DNA of 64,000 bases from Nocardia harenae NBRC 108248. Lineage in GTDB: Bacteria > Actinomycetota > Actinomycetes > Mycobacteriales > Mycobacteriaceae. A program made the position numbers and the translations under genes. Positions 8,590-17,993 of the stretch are shown in pieces (the first letter of the stretch is position 1; each line of letters opens with the position of its first letter). The stretch is taken from positions 248,001 through 312,000 of the forward strand of contig NZ_BDBH01000011.1 of the NCBI RefSeq assembly GCF_001612885.1. Reading direction: 5' to 3'. A model generated the notes under the pieces. That model saw nothing but the letters and a program-made list of their open reading frames with translations. It did not search any database and was not told the origin of the DNA.

Positions 8590-10580
8590 GACCGGCCCTC
8601 CCGCTCGCCGAGCTCGACGGCCAGGTCTACGAGCTCGTAGATCCGCAGCCCCGGCTTCCAGAGCGAGCCGTCCACGATCGCGATCACGCCGTGCTCGCCG
8701 TGCCGGATCTCCTTGATGTGTGCCTCCAGTTCGACGGTGCCGTCGGTCGGCAGGAACTGGCCGCGGTAGCGCCAGCTGAAGGCGATGTCGGCGGGGATCC
8801 GGAAGGTGGGGTCGGCGAGGCCGTCGGCGTAGCCGGCGTCCAGCATCCATTCCTGCACGGCGTGGATCACCGACTCGACGCCGAGCGAGCCGGGGATCAC
8901 CGGGTCCAGGTGGAAGTGCCGCTCGAAATACCAGTCGGCGGGGTCGATCTCGCGCAGCGAGTGCAAGTAGCCCGCCTCGTACTTGCCGCCGCCGTCGACC
9001 ACCTGGACGCGGTCGATGAGCGCGAGGGTGCGCCTGGCGCAGAGCCGGGCGGCCGGGTCGGCGCGGCGGGCCGCCACGTCGATGGTCCTGAGTTCGGCGC
9101 CGGGGTGCTCGGCCAGCCAGGTCGGGGCCGGGCGGCCCGCGTCCAGGCCGGTCTGGTTGGCGAGCGCCTGGTCGCTGAAGTAGCCGAACATGGTCTCGCC
9201 CCGGTAGAACGGCTCGCCCTCGGTGCTCAGGGTGTAGTCGAAGGTCTGCAGCGAGGAGCCGGGCAGGATGGTGGTGGAGAGCAGCCGGGACTCCTGCCGG
9301 ATCGTGCGGTCCCGCAGGTCGATCCGGCGCAGCACGGTGGCGGTGCCGCCGAGGTTGCGCAGGCTCAGGGTGGTGCCGGGCTGGGTCAGCGTGGGGCCCG
9401 CGTAGTAGCCCATGAGCAGCGCTGCTTGCAGCGAGGTCTCCATGTACACGAAGTGCGGCATGGATTCGTTGGCGGTGTCGCCGTAGTACCAGGAGTCGGC
9501 GGGCGAGTCGTACTCGGTGGTGTACGAGGCCTTGTCCAACTGCCCGCGGGCGCCGTCGAAGTCGAGCACCCGGTCGACCAGGAGCAGGCCGCCGGTGGGG
9601 AGCCGGGTGGCGCGGACGCCGGTGTACTCGGCGAACTCCGGGCCCATCGCGATCGCCTGGTCGCCGCGGGCCAGGTGGGTCATGTGGAATTCGCTGAGCA
9701 GCAGGGTTTCGTCGGCCTGGCCGGGGCCGACCGGCGCGCCGGTGGGCTCGGTGGCGGTGACCTCGACCGAGAGCGGCGCGGCGCCGTCGATGTGCGCCTC
9801 GGCGGTGAGGTGCGGGCGCGGTACCAGGTCGATGGCGGTGACGCGCAGCTCGATGGCACCGGACCGCGGGCCGGGGGCGCCCGCCGGGCCGGAGGAGACC
9901 AGGGTGGCGCCGGTCAGGCTCAATGCCAGGCCCGCGTACAGGGCGAAGACCTCGGCGGCCTGGGTGGCGGCGGTGCCCGGGTCGCCCTCGTAGGTGGCGG
10001 TGAGGCGGCCGCGGCCGCCCGCGCCGAAGAGTTGGATGGAATCGACCTCGGTGAGGACGAGGGGGTGCTGGGCGGCGAGCTTGGCCGCGGGGCGGATGCC
10101 CGCGCGGTGGTGGGCTCGGCCGAAGACGGCCGCGATGTCGCCGTCGGCGAGCTGCCGGAGGGCGGGCTCGTCGAGGTGGGTTCGGGTGCTGCGGGCTTGG
10201 GGTTTGAAGGCCCATTCCGGGGCGTGCGCCGGGGTTCCGGGGCTCGCGATCTCCGCCGGTGCCGGGTGTCCGGTGTCGCTTACTGGCGGGCCGGAGAGGG
10301 CCGGGAGTGTGAGGCCGGCGCGCTCCCAGAGGGCGCGCTGGATCGCGTACTGCGCCGCGAGGGCGGCGCGATGCGCCTCCGCAACGCCCGCGCGGAGCTG
10401 CCCGAGCGGGTTGGGTGTGCTTGTCGTTGGCACCGCGTGAGTCGCCCCCACCGGCTCCGCCGGGGCGACCGCGCCGGGCGCCGGGCCAGGGGCGGCCGGG
10501 ACCGCCTCCGGCTCCGCGGCGGCCGGCTCCCGCACCGCGTCCGGGTCGAACGCGATGCCGTCGAACTCCAGGGTCGTCAT
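8586..10580 (-). CDS. PfaC-like double-hotdog dehydratase subunit without KS-CLF
   Basis: 664 residues from an ATG that overlaps the PKS stop (ATGA). The first ~110 residues are Pro/Ala-rich. The rest carries two FabA-like hotdog modules as in the C-terminal half of PfaC: DH1 with ESMPHFVYMETSLQAALLMG near residue 375, and DH2 with WYFERHFHLDPVIPGSLG near 555, where the His and the following GVES match the FabA active-site helix. It would dehydrate beta-hydroxyacyl chains on the PKS carrier domains and could isomerise the double bond. The ketosynthase and chain-length factor normally fused to these domains in marine PfaC are absent here and were not found elsewhere in the window. Confidence 0.87.
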   Translation of the reverse strand: MTTLEFDGIAFDPDAVREPAAAEPEAVPAAPGPAPGAVAPAEPVGATHAVPTTSTPNPLGQLRAGVAEAHRAALAAQYAIQRALWERAGLTLPALSGPPVSDTGHPAPAEIASPGTPAHAPEWAFKPQARSTRTHLDEPALRQLADGDIAAVFGRAHHRAGIRPAAKLAAQHPLVLTEVDSIQLFGAGGRGRLTATYEGDPGTAATQAAEVFALYAGLALSLTGATLVSSGPAGAPGPRSGAIELRVTAIDLVPRPHLTAEAHIDGAAPLSVEVTATEPTGAPVGPGQADETLLLSEFHMTHLARGDQAIAMGPEFAEYTGVRATRLPTGGLLLVDRVLDFDGARGQLDKASYTTEYDSPADSWYYGDTANESMPHFVYMETSLQAALLMGYYAGPTLTQPGTTLSLRNLGGTATVLRRIDLRDRTIRQESRLLSTTILPGSSLQTFDYTLSTEGEPFYRGETMFGYFSDQALANQTGLDAGRPAPTWLAEHPGAELRTIDVAARRADPAARLCARRTLALIDRVQVVDGGGKYEAGYLHSLREIDPADWYFERHFHLDPVIPGSLGVESVIHAVQEWMLDAGYADGLADPTFRIPADIAFSWRYRGQFLPTDGTVELEAHIKEIRHGEHGVIAIVDGSLWKPGLRIYELVDLAVELGEREGRS

Positions 10581-13500
10581 GCCATCCACCGCCTCACCGA
10601 GGTTCGGAACTTCTCCGTCAGGTCGGGCGTCGTGACCACCACGACGTCCGAGAACCGCTGCAGCACCGCGCCGTCGGCCGCGACCGCGGTGGCGTCGACG
10701 CGGGCGTCGAAGCGACCGGCGCGGCCATTGCCGACGACCAGCGTGAACGGCTCGCCGACCGGCAGCGGCCGGTGGTACTCCACCCGCCCGATGCCGAGCG
10801 GAAGGCAGGCCGTGCCGAGCAGCCGGTGCCCGAGCACCGGCGGGCCCTGCAGCATCAGGTCCGCGCGGACCGGATCGTGCAGCCTGCTCGCGTAGGCCCC
10901 GCCCGCGACCGGGGCGGCGTCCAGCGCGCATTCGAAGACCAGGCTGTCCCCGGTGTCGGCGACCACCCGGCGCAGCCCCTGCAGCGCGGGGGCGTGGAAC
11001 TGGATGGCCTCGCGGTAGATGTCGAGCGGGCTCGCGGGCCCTTCGGGCACGGTGCGGACCGGCGCGTCCGCGGGCGCGGCGGCCAGTTCCAGCGTCGCCC
11101 GGAAGTGCGCGACCGCGCCGTCGCGCACCGTCACCCGCACCGGGAGCACGCCGCCGGTCTCGGCGCCCGGCTCCAGTTCGAGTTCCATCGCCTCGACCGG
11201 GTGGTCGAAGATCAGCCCCTTGAGGACCTGGAAGTCCCTGGCGCCGATCACGGTGCGGCCGGGCAGGGCCCGCTCCGCGGCGTGCGCCATGGCGCCGAGC
11301 CCGAAGGTGGCGGGCAGCACCACGTGCTCCCCCACCCGGTGCGCCTCGATGACCGGCTCGTCGGTGAGCCCGATCAGGGTGCGGCGCAGCCGGACCGGCG
11401 CGACCGGCACCGGAGCCGGTCCGGAGAGCGATTCCGCCGGGCCGACGAGGACGACGGTGTCCGCTTCGCGCTCGGCGGTGAACTGCTCGGTGAAGGCGGC
11501 CGCCCCGGTCTCCGGCGGCAGCAGCTCGACGCCGAGCGCGTGGAAGTGCTCGCGCAGCGCCGGCGTCACCATGCCGCCGTCCCAGGCGCCCCAGTCGATG
11601 GCGGTGGCGTGCCGGTCCGGGTGCGCCCGGCGCCAGGCCACCGCGAAGCGGGAGAGCGCCTCGTTGGCGGCGGCGTAGTCGGCCTGGCCGGTATTGCCGT
11701 AGAGCCCGGCCACCGAGGTGAACAGGATCAGGTGCTTCGGCTCCGGCACCGCGGCCAGCAGCGCCGCCAGCCCGGCGAGTTTCGGATCGAGCACGCGGGC
11801 AATGGATTCCGCGGTCTTGTCCGGGAGCCTGGAGTCGGCGAGCACGCCCGCGCCGTGCACGATGCCGGTGATCCGCCCGGCCCATGGCGCGAGCGCCGTG
11901 CGGACCGCGTCGGCGTCGGTGGCGTCGACCGCCACGTAGTCGGCGCGGCCGGCCAGCGCGTCGAGGGTCTCCCCGATTTCCCTGGCGGCCTTGATCCCGG
12001 AGAGGGTGCGCGCGATGTCGCGCGGCTTGGCCCCGGTGCCCGCCAGCGCGCGGACCGCGGCCTGCTGCAGGTCGGCGTCGGCGACGCCCGCCGCCCACTC
12101 CGGCTGCGGCGCCGGTTCGGTCCGGCCGAGCAGCACGAACCGGACCGGAACCCGCTCGGCCAGCGCCCGGACGCAGGTGGCGGTGACGCCGCGGGCGCCG
12201 CCGGAGACGACGAGCAGGTCGTCGGCGGTCAGCGTGACCCCCGGCTGCTCGGCCAGCGGCCGGATTCCGGTGACCGTGCGGGCCGGGCCGTAACCGCCTG
12301 GCACCAGGGTGGACCTGGCGCCGTCGGCGGTCACGCCGACCTCGACGACATCGCGGGCGGCGTCGTCCAGCTCGGTGAGCACCAGCTCGGCGCAGCGCTC
12401 CGGGGTGGCCGCCGGGTCGATGTCGACAGCCCGGCAGAACAGGTCGGGGCGCTCGGCGGCGAGCGTCTTCATGATGCCGCCGACGCCGCCGAGCAGGGCG
12501 CGCTCGGGGTCGTCTGCGGTGCGGAAGCCGAGCCCGCCGTCCAGCCGGATCAGGGTCGCGACGGTGACGCGGCCGTGCTCCGCCGACATGGCCGGGGTGA
12601 TCCGGCCCGCGGTCAGGATGGTGTCGGTCAGCAGGCGTCCCGCGTCCGCCCGCTCGGCGCCGGTGCCGAGCAGGATCAGGCACAGGTCGGGCTGCTCCCC
12701 CTGGTCGGGGAGGCCCGCGGCCGTGCGCACCGACCAGCCGCGCGCGGTGAGCGCGGAGGTCAGCGCGGCGGCCTCGCCGCTGCCCGCCGGGTCGACGAGC
12801 AGGGCCACCGGGTTGTCCCGGTAGGCGCCGATCGCGAGGTCGGCGGCGGGCAGGGTGATCAGTTCGACGGCATGCCGCGGCGCGCGCGCCGCGGCATCAG
12901 CTTTTGGGTGGACATCACCGCCGGTGCCGAACTCGGCCACGATCTGGTCGAGGGTGCGCAGGGTGCCCAGTTGTTCCGGGCCGAGGTTGGGTAGGTCCGG
13001 GAACCGTTCCTGGAGGGCGCCGATCACCTGGACCCGCTTGATGGAGTCGACGCCGAGGTCGGCCTCCAGGTCCATACCGGTGTCGACCATCTCGACCGGG
13101 TAGCCGGTCTTCTCCGCGACGACCTCGCGCAGGGCCTGGCGCAGTTCTTCCGCGTTGCCGCCCGGCGCGGCGGGGGTCTCCGCCGGGGTCTCGGCGGCGG
13201 TCTCGGTCGCGCTCTCGGTCTCGGTCTCGCCGAGGAGGTCGGCGATCTGGTCGAGGGTGCGCAGGGTGCCGAGTTGTTCGGGGCCGAGGTTCGGGAGGGT
13301 CGGGAAGCGTTCCTGGAGGGCGCCGATGACCTGGACCCGCTTGATGGAGTCGACGCCGAGGTCGGCCTCCAGGTCCATGCCGGTGTCGACCATCTCGACC
13401 GGGTAGCCGGTCTTCTCCGCGACGACCTCGCGCAGGGCCTGCAGGAGATCGTCCCTGGCCGCGCCGGACGGTGCCGGTACCGGCGCGGAGGCGGCTGCCG

Positions 13501-16500
13501 TAGCCACGGCAGCGGGGTTTTCGGCCGCGGCCGAATTCAACGCCGGATCGGTGGTCGACGCCGGGGCGGACGCAGGGGCCGAGCTCGACGGCCGGGCGGC
13601 CGACGGTGCCGATTCCGGCGCGACTGTGGCTGCCGTAGCTACGGCAGCCGGATTTTCGGCCGGGACCGGCACCGAGGTGGGGGCCGGCGCAACTGCCGGG
13701 GCGGCACCGGTCGCGGGGGCGGCACCAGTCGCGGGGCCGGCGGAGAGGGCTTCGGGCGCACCGTTGGTGTACCCCGAAGCGAGCGCTTCGGGGCGGTGCT
13801 GCGGCACGGCGGACGGCTGGTAGGCCGGGACCGGGCGCGCGGCGGCGGGGCGGGCGAAGCCGGCCTCGAGGTCGGCGAGCTGGGCCAGGACGTCGGAGGC
13901 GCGGGTGTGGCTGGCGGCGATGGCGACGCCGTGGTCCTTGACCGCCTCGATGGCGCGCACCGTCGACTCGGTCAGCACGCCCGCGTCGAGCGCGCCGACC
14001 AGGGCGCGGGCCATGTCGAGCTGGCCGTCGAGGAACTGGTGGTGGGATCGGAGGTGCTGGGTCAGCGCGCTTTCCAGTGCGCCGTCCTGCTGGGTCGAGT
14101 ACACGGAGGTCTCCGTCGGGTCGGGGGCGTACCTGGTCGGCGCCGGAACCGGGGCGGGTGCGGCGGCCGTGGCCACGGCGGTGGCAGTGCGGGCGGGCAC
14201 ACCGTGCCCGGTGGAATCGGGCCGGGTGGGTGCGCCGGAGCCGTTCCCGGCCGCGGTGGCGGCGCCGGGCCCGCTCGCGGTGGCACCGTTACCGGCACCA
14301 CCCGCCGCACCGGCACCGTTTCCGATATCCGCACCGTGCGCGGCCGCACCGGCGTCTGCGCTGTTCGAGCCGGCACCATTGCCCGCGGTGTTCGCGGCGA
14401 CACCGGCACCATTGCCCGCACCACCGGTCGCGGCACCGTTACCGGCACCGCCGTTCGCGGCACCGGCCCCATTGCCGCCACCGCTCTTCGCGGCACCGGC
14501 CCCATTGCCGTGCACCGCACCGTTCCCGTTCGGAACGGCACCGTCGAGCTGCACCCGGTACCCGTCCGCGAGCGCGGCGGCGTACGCCGCCTTCCGCGTC
14601 TCCGGCACGTACTCGGGCGCCGAGATGGTCACCGTCATGGGCCTGCTCGGCGTTTGCGGCTCCAGCACCGGCGCCGCGTGCCGGTTGATGCCGGCGAGCC
14701 CGAAGCCGAGCACGGCCAGCCGGACGGCGGCGCGGGACAGCGCGAGGTCGCTGTTGCCGATCGGCCCGGAGTCCGCGGCGACGGCGATCACGTCGTCGCC
14801 GAGCGTGCGCCGCACCAGCGAGGTCAGCACCTGCTTGGGGCCGAACTCGACGAAGACGGTACAGCCGGACTCGCGCAGCGCGGTGAGCGCGGCGACGAAC
14901 TCGACCGGCTTGCCGAGCTGCCCGGTGAGCACCGCGCGGTTGGCGGCGGCGTCGGCGCCGTAGGTCGCGCCCGCGCTGTTGGCGTGCACCGGCGCGTCCG
15001 GCTCGCCGATCTCCACCTCGGCCAGCGTGGCGGCGAAGGAGTCGACCGCGTGCGCCACGTACGGGGTGTGGAACGCGCCGGAGACCGGCAGCGCCCTGGT
15101 GGCGACCCCGCGCTCGGCGCAGACCGCGACCGCGGCGGCGACGGCGTCCGGCCCGCCGCCGATCACGACCTGGTCGGGGGCATTGTGGTTGCAGATCCAG
15201 ACGTCGTCGATGCCGTCCACGATCTCCCGCGCCACCTCGACGGTCGCGTTCAGCGCCACCATCGTGCCCGCCTCGACCCCGTCGCGCGGCGTCATCGCCA
15301 CGCCGCGGGCCCTGGCCAGGGCGTGGAAGGCGGGGCCGCTCAGCGCCCCGGCGGCCCAGAGCGCGGTGAGCTCGCCGAAGCTGTGCCCGAGGTAGCCGTC
15401 GGCGCGGAACCCGCGCTCGCGCAGCGCCGCGAACTGCCCGGCGGCGAGCGCGCCGATGGCGGGCTGGGCGAACTCGGTCTGCCGCAGCGCCCGCTCCTGC
15501 GCGGCCGCGGTCTCCTCGTCGAAGGCGGGCGGCGGGAACACCACGGACGAGAGCCGCCGCGGCGCACCGGCGAAGGCCTCGTTGGCGGCGTCGAAGGCGG
15601 CGCCGACGGCGGGGTGCGCGATGGCGGCGTCCGCGCCCATGTCCACGTACTGGCTGCCCTGGCCCGCGAAGAGCGCGGCCACCTTCCGGTCCGGCAGTGC
15701 GGAGGCGCGGTAGTAGACGCCCTCGGGGTGCTCCCAGGAGCTGGCCGACGGGTTGCGCACCAGCTCGTCGACGGCGAGCCCGCGCAGGTGCTCGGCGTTC
15801 TCGTCGTCCAGCGAGACGAAACCGATGCGCGGGTGCGCCTCCGGGATCTCGCCGCCGTCGATCGGCTCGGTGCCGCGCACGGCGTCGATCAGCCCGGCGA
15901 CGTCGGCCGCGTGCCAGAGGTGTGCCCGCGCGGTGCGGTGCAGCACGCTCGGGCGCTCGGCGTCGGCCTCCTCCAGCACCACATGGAAGTTGGTGCCGCC
16001 GAAGCCGAAGGCCGAGGCGGCGGCGCGGCGGACCGGGCGCTCGGGGTCGCGGATCCACGGCCGGGTGCGGGAGTTCACGTAGTACGGCGCGTCGTCCGGG
16101 GCGATCTCGGTGTTCGGCGCGGTGACATTGATGGTGCCCGGCAGCACCTTCTGGTGCAGCGCGAAGGCCAGCTTCATCAGGCTGGCGGTGCCCGCCGCGC
16201 CCTTGGTGTGCCCGATCTGCGACTTCACGCTGCCGAGCGCGGCGAACCGCGGCTCGGCGGTGGCGTCGGTGAGCAGTTCCTTCAGCGCGGTCAGCTCGGT
16301 CTTGTCGCCCACCGGGGTGCCGGTGGCGTGCGCCTCGAGCAGCGCGACGGTGGCGGGCGAGACCTCGGCGTCGGCGTAGGCGCGGTCCAGCGCGACCCGC
16401 TGCCCGCCCGCGCGCGGGGCGTAGATGCTCTTGGCCCTGCCGTCGCTGGACGAGCCGAGGCCGCGCAGCACCGCGTAGACCCGGTTGCCGTCGCGGCGCG

Positions 16501-17365
16501 CGTCCGCCAGCCGGCGCAGCGCGAGCATGGTGATGCCCTCGCCGAGCAGGGTGCCGTCGGCGTCGCTGCCGAACGGCGCGATCCGGTCGGACTTGGAGAG
16601 CGCCCCGACCTTGGAGAAGCACAGGTAGATGAAGATGGTGTTCTCGGTGTCGACGCCGCCGGTGATCATCATGTCGGCGCGGCCGTCCTGCAGCTCGGCG
16701 ACGGCGGTGCGCAGCGCGGCGAGCGAGGCGGCGCAGGCCGCGTCGACGGTGCAGTTCATGCCGCCGAGGCCGAGCCGGTTCGCGACCCGCCCCGCGGTGA
16801 TGTTGGAGAGCAGCCCGGGGAACGAGTTCGCCTCCCACGGCGCGTAGGCGGCGACGAACTTGGCGGAGACCGCCTTGGCATCGGCCTCGCTCAGCCCCAC
16901 CGAGCGCGCGGCCTCCTCCAGCACCGGGGTGGAGAGCCGGGCGGCCAGCGGGTGCATGAGCGGCACCGGGCCGGTGGTGCCGAGCACCACGCCGGTGCGG
17001 CTCGCGTCGTACCACGCCGAGCCGGTGGCACCGGCGTCGGCGAGCAGGTCGCGGGCGACGCCGAGGCTCAGCGTCTGCATGGTGCTCGTGACCTCGAGCT
17101 GGTTCGGCGGCAGCCCGAACTCCAGCGGGTCGAACTCGATGTCGGGCAGGAAGGCGCCGCGGCGGGAGTAGGTCTTGTCCGGCGCCGCCGGGTCGGCGTC
17201 GTGGTAGTCGTCCAGGTTCCAGCGCGACGCGGGCACCTCGGTGGTGCAGTCCACGCCGTCGATGATGTTCTGCCAGTACTCGCGGTGGTTGCGTGCCTGC
17301 GGCAGCAGCCCCGACATGCCGACGATGGCGATCGGGGTACGGGCGAGGCGACGTTCGTCCGTCAC
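10577..17365 (-). CDS. PfaA-like iterative polyketide/PUFA synthase, KS-AT-ACP-ACP-KR-DH
   Basis: 2262 residues. Domains in order: ketosynthase (~10-465; Cys in VDAACAASL near 209, EAHATGT and GHTKGAAGT histidines present); malonyl/acyl transferase (~560-900; GHSFGELTALW near 662, GAFHTPY); an Ala/Gly/Asn linker (~935-1060); a helical block; two ACPs (GVDSIKRVQ serines near 1338 and 1442); ketoreductase (VVSGGARGV near 1720, FTSVAGLYGN and DYAAANE); and a C-terminal dehydratase-like hotdog (~2000-2262). This is the PfaA order with only two ACPs rather than the four to nine of marine enzymes. The chain would be extended iteratively, with dehydration and enoyl reduction supplied by the next two genes. 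No phosphopantetheinyl transferase lies in the window. Product unknown. Confidence 0.93.
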   Translation of the reverse strand: MTDERRLARTPIAIVGMSGLLPQARNHREYWQNIIDGVDCTTEVPASRWNLDDYHDADPAAPDKTYSRRGAFLPDIEFDPLEFGLPPNQLEVTSTMQTLSLGVARDLLADAGATGSAWYDASRTGVVLGTTGPVPLMHPLAARLSTPVLEEAARSVGLSEADAKAVSAKFVAAYAPWEANSFPGLLSNITAGRVANRLGLGGMNCTVDAACAASLAALRTAVAELQDGRADMMITGGVDTENTIFIYLCFSKVGALSKSDRIAPFGSDADGTLLGEGITMLALRRLADARRDGNRVYAVLRGLGSSSDGRAKSIYAPRAGGQRVALDRAYADAEVSPATVALLEAHATGTPVGDKTELTALKELLTDATAEPRFAALGSVKSQIGHTKGAAGTASLMKLAFALHQKVLPGTINVTAPNTEIAPDDAPYYVNSRTRPWIRDPERPVRRAAASAFGFGGTNFHVVLEEADAERPSVLHRTARAHLWHAADVAGLIDAVRGTEPIDGGEIPEAHPRIGFVSLDDENAEHLRGLAVDELVRNPSASSWEHPEGVYYRASALPDRKVAALFAGQGSQYVDMGADAAIAHPAVGAAFDAANEAFAGAPRRLSSVVFPPPAFDEETAAAQERALRQTEFAQPAIGALAAGQFAALRERGFRADGYLGHSFGELTALWAAGALSGPAFHALARARGVAMTPRDGVEAGTMVALNATVEVAREIVDGIDDVWICNHNAPDQVVIGGGPDAVAAAVAVCAERGVATRALPVSGAFHTPYVAHAVDSFAATLAEVEIGEPDAPVHANSAGATYGADAAANRAVLTGQLGKPVEFVAALTALRESGCTVFVEFGPKQVLTSLVRRTLGDDVIAVAADSGPIGNSDLALSRAAVRLAVLGFGLAGINRHAAPVLEPQTPSRPMTVTISAPEYVPETRKAAYAAALADGYRVQLDGAVPNGNGAVHGNGAGAAKSGGGNGAGAANGGAGNGAATGGAGNGAGVAANTAGNGAGSNSADAGAAAHGADIGNGAGAAGGAGNGATASGPGAATAAGNGSGAPTRPDSTGHGVPARTATAVATAAAPAPVPAPTRYAPDPTETSVYSTQQDGALESALTQHLRSHHQFLDGQLDMARALVGALDAGVLTESTVRAIEAVKDHGVAIAASHTRASDVLAQLADLEAGFARPAAARPVPAYQPSAVPQHRPEALASGYTNGAPEALSAGPATGAAPATGAAPAVAPAPTSVPVPAENPAAVATAATVAPESAPSAARPSSSAPASAPASTTDPALNSAAAENPAAVATAAASAPVPAPSGAARDDLLQALREVVAEKTGYPVEMVDTGMDLEADLGVDSIKRVQVIGALQERFPTLPNLGPEQLGTLRTLDQIADLLGETETESATETAAETPAETPAAPGGNAEELRQALREVVAEKTGYPVEMVDTGMDLEADLGVDSIKRVQVIGALQERFPDLPNLGPEQLGTLRTLDQIVAEFGTGGDVHPKADAAARAPRHAVELITLPAADLAIGAYRDNPVALLVDPAGSGEAAALTSALTARGWSVRTAAGLPDQGEQPDLCLILLGTGAERADAGRLLTDTILTAGRITPAMSAEHGRVTVATLIRLDGGLGFRTADDPERALLGGVGGIMKTLAAERPDLFCRAVDIDPAATPERCAELVLTELDDAARDVVEVGVTADGARSTLVPGGYGPARTVTGIRPLAEQPGVTLTADDLLVVSGGARGVTATCVRALAERVPVRFVLLGRTEPAPQPEWAAGVADADLQQAAVRALAGTGAKPRDIARTLSGIKAAREIGETLDALAGRADYVAVDATDADAVRTALAPWAGRITGIVHGAGVLADSRLPDKTAESIARVLDPKLAGLAALLAAVPEPKHLILFTSVAGLYGNTGQADYAAANEALSRFAVAWRRAHPDRHATAIDWGAWDGGMVTPALREHFHALGVELLPPETGAAAFTEQFTAEREADTVVLVGPAESLSGPAPVPVAPVRLRRTLIGLTDEPVIEAHRVGEHVVLPATFGLGAMAHAAERALPGRTVIGARDFQVLKGLIFDHPVEAMELELEPGAETGGVLPVRVTVRDGAVAHFRATLELAAAPADAPVRTVPEGPASPLDIYREAIQFHAPALQGLRRVVADTGDSLVFECALDAAPVAGGAYASRLHDPVRADLMLQGPPVLGHRLLGTACLPLGIGRVEYHRPLPVGEPFTLVVGNGRAGRFDARVDATAVAADGAVLQRFSDVVVVTTPDLTEKFRTSVRRWMA
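12944..13441 (-). repeat. Near-identical duplicated ACP-coding segments
   Basis: Two 195-bp copies, 12944-13138 and 13247-13441, encode the two carrier domains of the PKS. I count about nine mismatches between them, several silent, so the duplication is recent or kept uniform by conversion. The copies are separated by a ~100-bp Ala/Thr/Glu-rich spacer. Such arrays can change copy number by recombination. Confidence 0.9.
14190..14545 (-). repeat. Low-complexity GNGAG-type linker repeat inside the PKS
   Basis: The segment codes for a linker made almost only of Gly, Asn, Ala and Ser, with imperfect repeats of AGNGAG and NGGAGNGA. At the DNA level it is a degenerate tandem array of short units containing GCACCGG and ATTGCC. 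It joins the acyltransferase to the carrier region and is probably flexible. A second Ala/Pro-rich linker with a repeated ENPAAVATAA lies before the first ACP (about 13470-13660). Confidence 0.8.
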
Positions 17366-17390
17366 GGAAGTTCCTCTCGGACCGGGCTGG

Positions 17391-17993
17391 TCAGGCGGCG
17401 ACGGTGGTCGCGGTGCGGTCGGCGATGGCGCCTGCGGCGGCGACGGCGAAGGTGTGGTGACCGAGCGGGGCCGGGTGCAGCCCGTCGGCGGTCCACATCT
17501 CCGGGCGCTCCCAGGCCGGGTCGCCCGCCAGGTCGAGCAGCAGCGCGCCGGTGTCGCCGGTCACCTCGCCGAGCACCGCGTTGGCGAAGGCGAAGCGCTC
17601 GCGCAGCAGCGCGCGCATGCCGGTCGGCACCGGGAGCCGGGCCGGGATGTCCGGGTAGTTGGCGGTGACCACGGTGGCGCCGCCGGCCCGGAGCGTGCTG
17701 AACAGGGTGCGCAGGTTGCGCTCGAACCGCGCCGGGTGGTAGTCGCTGACCAGGTCGTTCACCCCGCAGACCACGCCGTAGAGCCCGGCCCGCGCGGCGA
17801 AGGCGCGCGGCAGCTGGCGCTCGACGACGGCGGCGGTGGTGGCGCCGTGCTCGCCGAGGTTGCGCACGGTGGCCGGGCGCAGCCCGAGCTGGCCGCCGAG
17901 CCGGGGCACCCAGCCCCGGTACCCGCCGCCGGGGGCGTCGTCGCCGCGCCCCTCCACGAAGCTGTCGCCGAGCGCGACGAGGGCGGCGCTCAC
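17391..17993 (-). CDS. SGNH/GDSL-type esterase or thioesterase
   Basis: 200 residues. The GTG start overlaps the stop of the FAD reductase gene (GTGA). Catalytic blocks of the SGNH family are present: block I ALGDSFVEG with Ser11, block III GVNDL near residue 77 and block V DGLHP near 170 (Asp and His). There is no signal peptide, so it should be cytoplasmic, like TesA-type enzymes. Lying 25 bp upstream of the Pfa-like synthase, it is a candidate for chain release or for ester removal from the product. That role is inferred from position. Confidence 0.82.
   Translation of the reverse strand: MSAALVALGDSFVEGRGDDAPGGGYRGWVPRLGGQLGLRPATVRNLGEHGATTAAVVERQLPRAFAARAGLYGVVCGVNDLVSDYHPARFERNLRTLFSTLRAGGATVVTANYPDIPARLPVPTGMRALLRERFAFANAVLGEVTGDTGALLLDLAGDPAWERPEMWTADGLHPAPLGHHTFAVAAAGAIADRTATTVAA

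Noticed and set aside
13274..17668. Very long open frame on the plus strand (over 1400 codons)
   Set aside because: It lies opposite the PKS, has shadow-type composition (Gly/Arg/Val runs) and none of its own motifs, whereas the minus strand gives complete KS, AT, ACP domains.
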